Shown in pieces: positions 16,150 through 18,390 of a DNA stretch of 18,390 nucleotides; positions within the stretch are counted from its first letter, which is position 1, and each line of letters starts with the position of its first letter. Under the pieces are notes generated by a model, which searched no databases, was not told the origin of the DNA, and saw only the letters and a program-made list of their open reading frames with translations. The stretch covers positions 1 through 18,390 of the forward strand of contig CADCWI010000099.1 in the NCBI GenBank assembly GCA_902806355.1, in the 5' to 3' direction. Source of the stretch: an uncultured Thermomicrobiales bacterium. GTDB taxonomy: Bacteria; Chloroflexota; Chloroflexia; Thermomicrobiales; UBA6265. A program made the position numbers and the translations under genes.

Positions 16150-16531
16150 TTGGTAGGGGCGGTACGAGAATCGACCGCGATGAACGTTTGCCACATTCAT
16201 GCGTCGATTCGGGAGCCTCCCCCGAGCGATGGACCGCATCCGCTCAATGGCTACGCCATCTTCTGTGAAGCGCATGGGTCCGCCCGTGTGTTGACACCAG
16301 ACGGGTTCCCTGTCTGGGAGAACTCTTCGACCGACGCGGCGCCTGCCCTGGCAGGAGACTGGCCGTGCACAGACCCTTGGCCGGCACCAGACCGGCCACG
16401 ACACCGAGGAGAAGTGAACGCACTGGAATGGGCATTTGCCAGGCAATACCGCTACACTAGCGCCGCGCCGCGTCGAGCAGGCAGGGTACCCATCGTTCCA
16501 ACGCAGCGCAGAACGGGAAAGGACAGCAAGC
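16150..16531. other. 382-bp gap between fabD and fabF
   Basis: No acyl carrier protein or other small gene was found here, although acpP is often placed between these genes. The gap holds an exact TTGACA (16291-16296) followed by an inverted repeat CCAGAC/GTCTGG (16297-16302 with 16312-16317), hairpins at 16342-16355 and 16378-16398, and two small palindromes near fabF (TTGCCAGGCAA at 16436-16446 and CGCTACACTAGCG at 16450-16462). It probably contains a separate fabF promoter. An AAAGGA Shine-Dalgarno lies at 16518-16523. Confidence 0.45.
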
Positions 16532-17764
16532 GTGACTCGGGTTGTGGTTACAGGGGTCGGCGCAGTCAGTCCCCTCGGGATCGGGATCGATGTCCTCTGG
16601 GATGGATTGACGAGCGGCCGCTCCGGAGTCCGCCCCATCCAGAGCTTCGACGCATCCGGCTTCGATGTCCGGATCGCCGGTGAAGTCCCGGACTTCGTCG
16701 CCAAGGAGTTCATGGATTTCAAGGCTGCCCGCCGGATGGATCGCTTTGCACAGTTCGGGGTGGCCGCCGCGCGGGAGGCGATCGCCGATGCCGGGCTCGA
16801 AATCACCGACGACAACCGGGACCGGATCGGGATCATGGTCAACACCGGCGGCGGCGGCATCCCCACCATCGAGAGCGAAGTGACCAACATGGCCCGGAAC
16901 GGTGTCAGGCGCGTCAGCCCTGTCCTGATCCCGCTCTTCGCGCCGAACATGGCGAGTGCCCAGATCGCGATCACGTTTGGCATCCATGGCCCTACCGTGA
17001 CATCGGTCGCCGCCTGTGCCGCAGGCGTCCAGGCATTCGTCGACGCCGTTTACATGCTCGAGCGTGGCGAGGTCGATGTCGTTATCACCGGCGGCACCGA
17101 GGCCGGGATCACGCCGGTCGCGATCGCCGGTTTGGCCAACATGGGAGCGCTTTCGCGACGCAACGACGAGCCGGAACGGGCGAGCCGCCCGTTCGACAAG
17201 GATCGTGATGGCTTCGTGTTCTCGGAAGGCGCCGGCATCGTCGTCCTCGAAACCGAGGAGCACGCGGCCCGGCGCGGCGCCGAGGTCATCTGCCAGGCAT
17301 CCGGCGGTGCCTACACATCGGACGCTTTCCACATCACCGCACCGGACCCTAGCGGTCGCTGGCAGTCCGCCGCGATCCAGCGGGCGCTCGATCGGTCAGA
17401 CGTGCAGCCGACCGATGTCCAGTACGTCGCCGCCCACGCGACCGCGACGCCCCTGGGAGACATCGGCGAGACGCAATCCCTCAAGACCGTCTTCGGTGAC
17501 CACGCCGCCGCCCTCTCGATCTCGGCCACCAAGTCGATGGTCGGCCACCTGCTCGGGGCGGCCGGAGCGATCTCGTCGCTCGCCTGTATCCTGGCGATTC
17601 GCGACGGTGTGGTTCCGCCGACGATCAACCTCGATCACCAGGATCCCGAGTGCGACCTGGACTACGTGCCGAACGTCGCACGCAAGCTCCGGGTTGATGC
17701 CGCGATCGCCAACGGGTTCGGCTTTGGCGGACAGAACGCCAGCGCCGTGTTCCGCCGCCTCTAG
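16532..17764 (+). CDS. fabF: Beta-ketoacyl-ACP synthase II
   Basis: The 410-residue protein has the normal length for FabF, which elongates acyl-ACP with malonyl-ACP. It starts MTRVVVTGVGAVSPLGIG from a GTG at 16532, with AAAGGA 8 bases upstream; longer in-frame starts run into poorly coding sequence. The Cys-His-His triad is clear: Cys162 in VAACAAGVQA, His302 in AAHATAT, Lys334 and His339 in ATKSMVGHLLGAAGA. Other KAS II markers are GGTEAGITPVAIAG, RPFDKDRDGFVFSEGAG, and NGFGFGGQNAS near the end. The catalytic His is followed by Ala, not the usual Gly of HGTST, as in the paralogue at 12567. It is the last gene of the fatty-acid group and is separated from fabD by 382 bases, so it may be expressed independently. 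Confidence 0.95.
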   Translation: MTRVVVTGVGAVSPLGIGIDVLWDGLTSGRSGVRPIQSFDASGFDVRIAGEVPDFVAKEFMDFKAARRMDRFAQFGVAAAREAIADAGLEITDDNRDRIGIMVNTGGGGIPTIESEVTNMARNGVRRVSPVLIPLFAPNMASAQIAITFGIHGPTVTSVAACAAGVQAFVDAVYMLERGEVDVVITGGTEAGITPVAIAGLANMGALSRRNDEPERASRPFDKDRDGFVFSEGAGIVVLETEEHAARRGAEVICQASGGAYTSDAFHITAPDPSGRWQSAAIQRALDRSDVQPTDVQYVAAHATATPLGDIGETQSLKTVFGDHAAALSISATKSMVGHLLGAAGAISSLACILAIRDGVVPPTINLDHQDPECDLDYVPNVARKLRVDAAIANGFGFGGQNASAVFRRL

Positions 17765-18067
17765 CCCCGCCGAGCAGGCCGATCGATTCAGTGGGCGGCA
17801 GATCGCGTATCAGCAGCGCACCGTGCCCTATGCGGCAAAGCCGCATCCGGTGGCGGCCGGTCCCGTCTCCCAGCCTCCAATACGAACTTCGCACGGATCA
17901 TGGGGATCCTGGGCAGTCCGCGGGCGAACGCACGGGCGGCCACACCAATCGACCAGCGGTCCTTGCCTGTGTTGTCCTTGCTGGTCGATTCTGGGCCGCC
18001 CCTACAATTCCGGATCCATCGAGCGTTCATCCGGATCTCGTATACGAGTGTCGATCCTCACCGATGC
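17765..18067. other. Convergent intergenic region, fabF and amidohydrolase
   Basis: No gene is visible. There are two hairpin elements. ATGCGGC/GCCGCAT at 17830-17846 has a 3-base AAA loop and lies 65 bases after the fabF stop. A larger two-part hairpin lies at 17934-18001. Both are suitable for ending or protecting convergent transcripts, although neither has a T tract. Confidence 0.5.
17934..18001. terminator. Large two-part hairpin between convergent genes
   Basis: The outer stem is GGGCGGCC (17934-17941) with GGCCGCCC (17994-18001). The inner stem is AATCGACCAGC (17947-17957) with GCTGGTCGATT (17980-17990). Both are perfect; they are separated by a 5/3 internal loop and capped by a 22-base loop. 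Position between convergent genes fits a bidirectional transcript end, but lack of a T run leaves the type uncertain. Confidence 0.5.
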
Positions 18068-18390
18068 CTAAAACACCGTTCGCGCCGGCAGCTCACCTCG
18101 AGCGAGCAAACGGGCTATTTCGTTATGTCGCTTTACGAGGGCGGGCAGGTCGAGATCGACGATACGTCCATCCTCGATCCGGACCCGCCCGTTGATGATG
18201 GCGAGGTCAACCGACGGCGGCTGACAGAAGACGAGAGCCGCGAGTGGGTCATGGATCGCTCCTCCCGCGAACGGGAGTGTATCGATTCGAACGGCGATCA
18301 GGTCGGCCATCATCCCGGGCGCGAGCGATCCGATATCGTCCCGGCCCAGCACGCTGCCGCCGCCACGGGTCGCTAGCCAGAGTGCATCCC
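18068..18390 (-). CDS. Amidohydrolase, C-terminal part, 8-oxoguanine deaminase-like (5' end outside window)
   Basis: The frame runs in from the right edge and gives 107 C-terminal residues ending at a TAG. Starting from the first full codon, it reads DALWLATRGGGSVLGRDD, then IGSLAPGMMADLIAVRID, the C-terminal beta-sandwich pattern of metal-dependent amidohydrolases. The later HDPLAALVFCQPPSVDLAIINGRV and LVKRHNEIARLL resemble 8-oxoguanine deaminase and the related hydroxyatrazine-hydrolase branch. The HxH, Lys or His and Asp metal ligands of the barrel are outside the window, so activity and substrate cannot be checked. It is convergent with fabF and not related to fatty-acid synthesis. The family call is good; the specific substrate is tentative. 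Confidence 0.8.
   Translation of the reverse strand, partial: DALWLATRGGGSVLGRDDIGSLAPGMMADLIAVRIDTLPFAGGAIHDPLAALVFCQPPSVDLAIINGRVRIEDGRIVDLDLPALVKRHNEIARLLARGELPARTVF

Noticed and set aside
16150..16531. Acyl carrier protein gene between fabD and fabF
   Set aside because: No frame contains a DSL phosphopantetheine site or an ACP-like acidic helix pattern.
1..18390. tRNA, rRNA, CRISPR or insertion-sequence features
   Set aside because: No cloverleaf signature, rRNA motif, regularly spaced direct repeats or transposase motif was noticed by reading. A covariance-model scan would be needed to exclude small RNAs.

Overview
The window looks like bacterial chromosome of high G+C content, most likely from the Thermomicrobia/Sphaerobacter branch of Chloroflexota. 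Three things suggest this: the G+C-rich codon use; the Thr/Pro/Ala/Ser runs (of the type SP-ATP-VASP) on two exported proteins; and the gene families present. The lineage is an inference from style, not from a marker gene. No rRNA, tRNA, CRISPR array or insertion sequence was seen.

Layout, left to right. (1) Positions 1-2931, plus strand: the 3' part of a Cu/Zn superoxide dismutase gene with a strong terminator, then a leader with two inverted repeats, then a Tat-exported PhoX-type phosphatase. Both products are probably extracytoplasmic. (2) Positions 3031-6997, minus strand: a block transcribed in the order MBL-fold/Rieske fusion protein, methylmalonyl-CoA epimerase (8-bp overlap), then methylmalonyl-CoA mutase large subunit after a 390-bp gap. 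The epimerase and mutase are consecutive steps of propionyl-CoA conversion to succinyl-CoA. The MBL-Rieske protein has no obvious role in that pathway. (3) Positions 6998-7998: a gap of about 1 kb with at most one doubtful small gene. (4) Positions 7999-11007, minus strand: mreD followed by a large penicillin-binding protein 2 gene (mrdA), a cell-elongation pair found here without mreB, mreC or rodA. (5) Positions 11528-12331, plus strand: a two-domain rhodanese, divergent from mreD. (6) Positions 12567-17764, plus strand: a fatty-acid synthesis group with a divergent beta-ketoacyl-ACP synthase, a YrdB-family membrane protein coupled to it, an SDR reductase, FabD and a canonical FabF. No acyl carrier protein, FabH, dehydratase or enoyl reductase gene is present. 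(7) Positions 18068-18390, minus strand: the C-terminal part of an amidohydrolase resembling 8-oxoguanine deaminase, convergent with fabF across a spacer holding a large two-part hairpin.

The most unusual items are the MBL-then-Rieske fusion translationally overlapping the epimerase gene, the perfect 16-bp inverted repeat abutting the phoX ribosome-binding site, the paired ketosynthases that share an unusual Ala after the catalytic His, and the two-part hairpin at 17934-18001. No clearly new multigene system was identified. Most genes are ordinary housekeeping or metabolic families.
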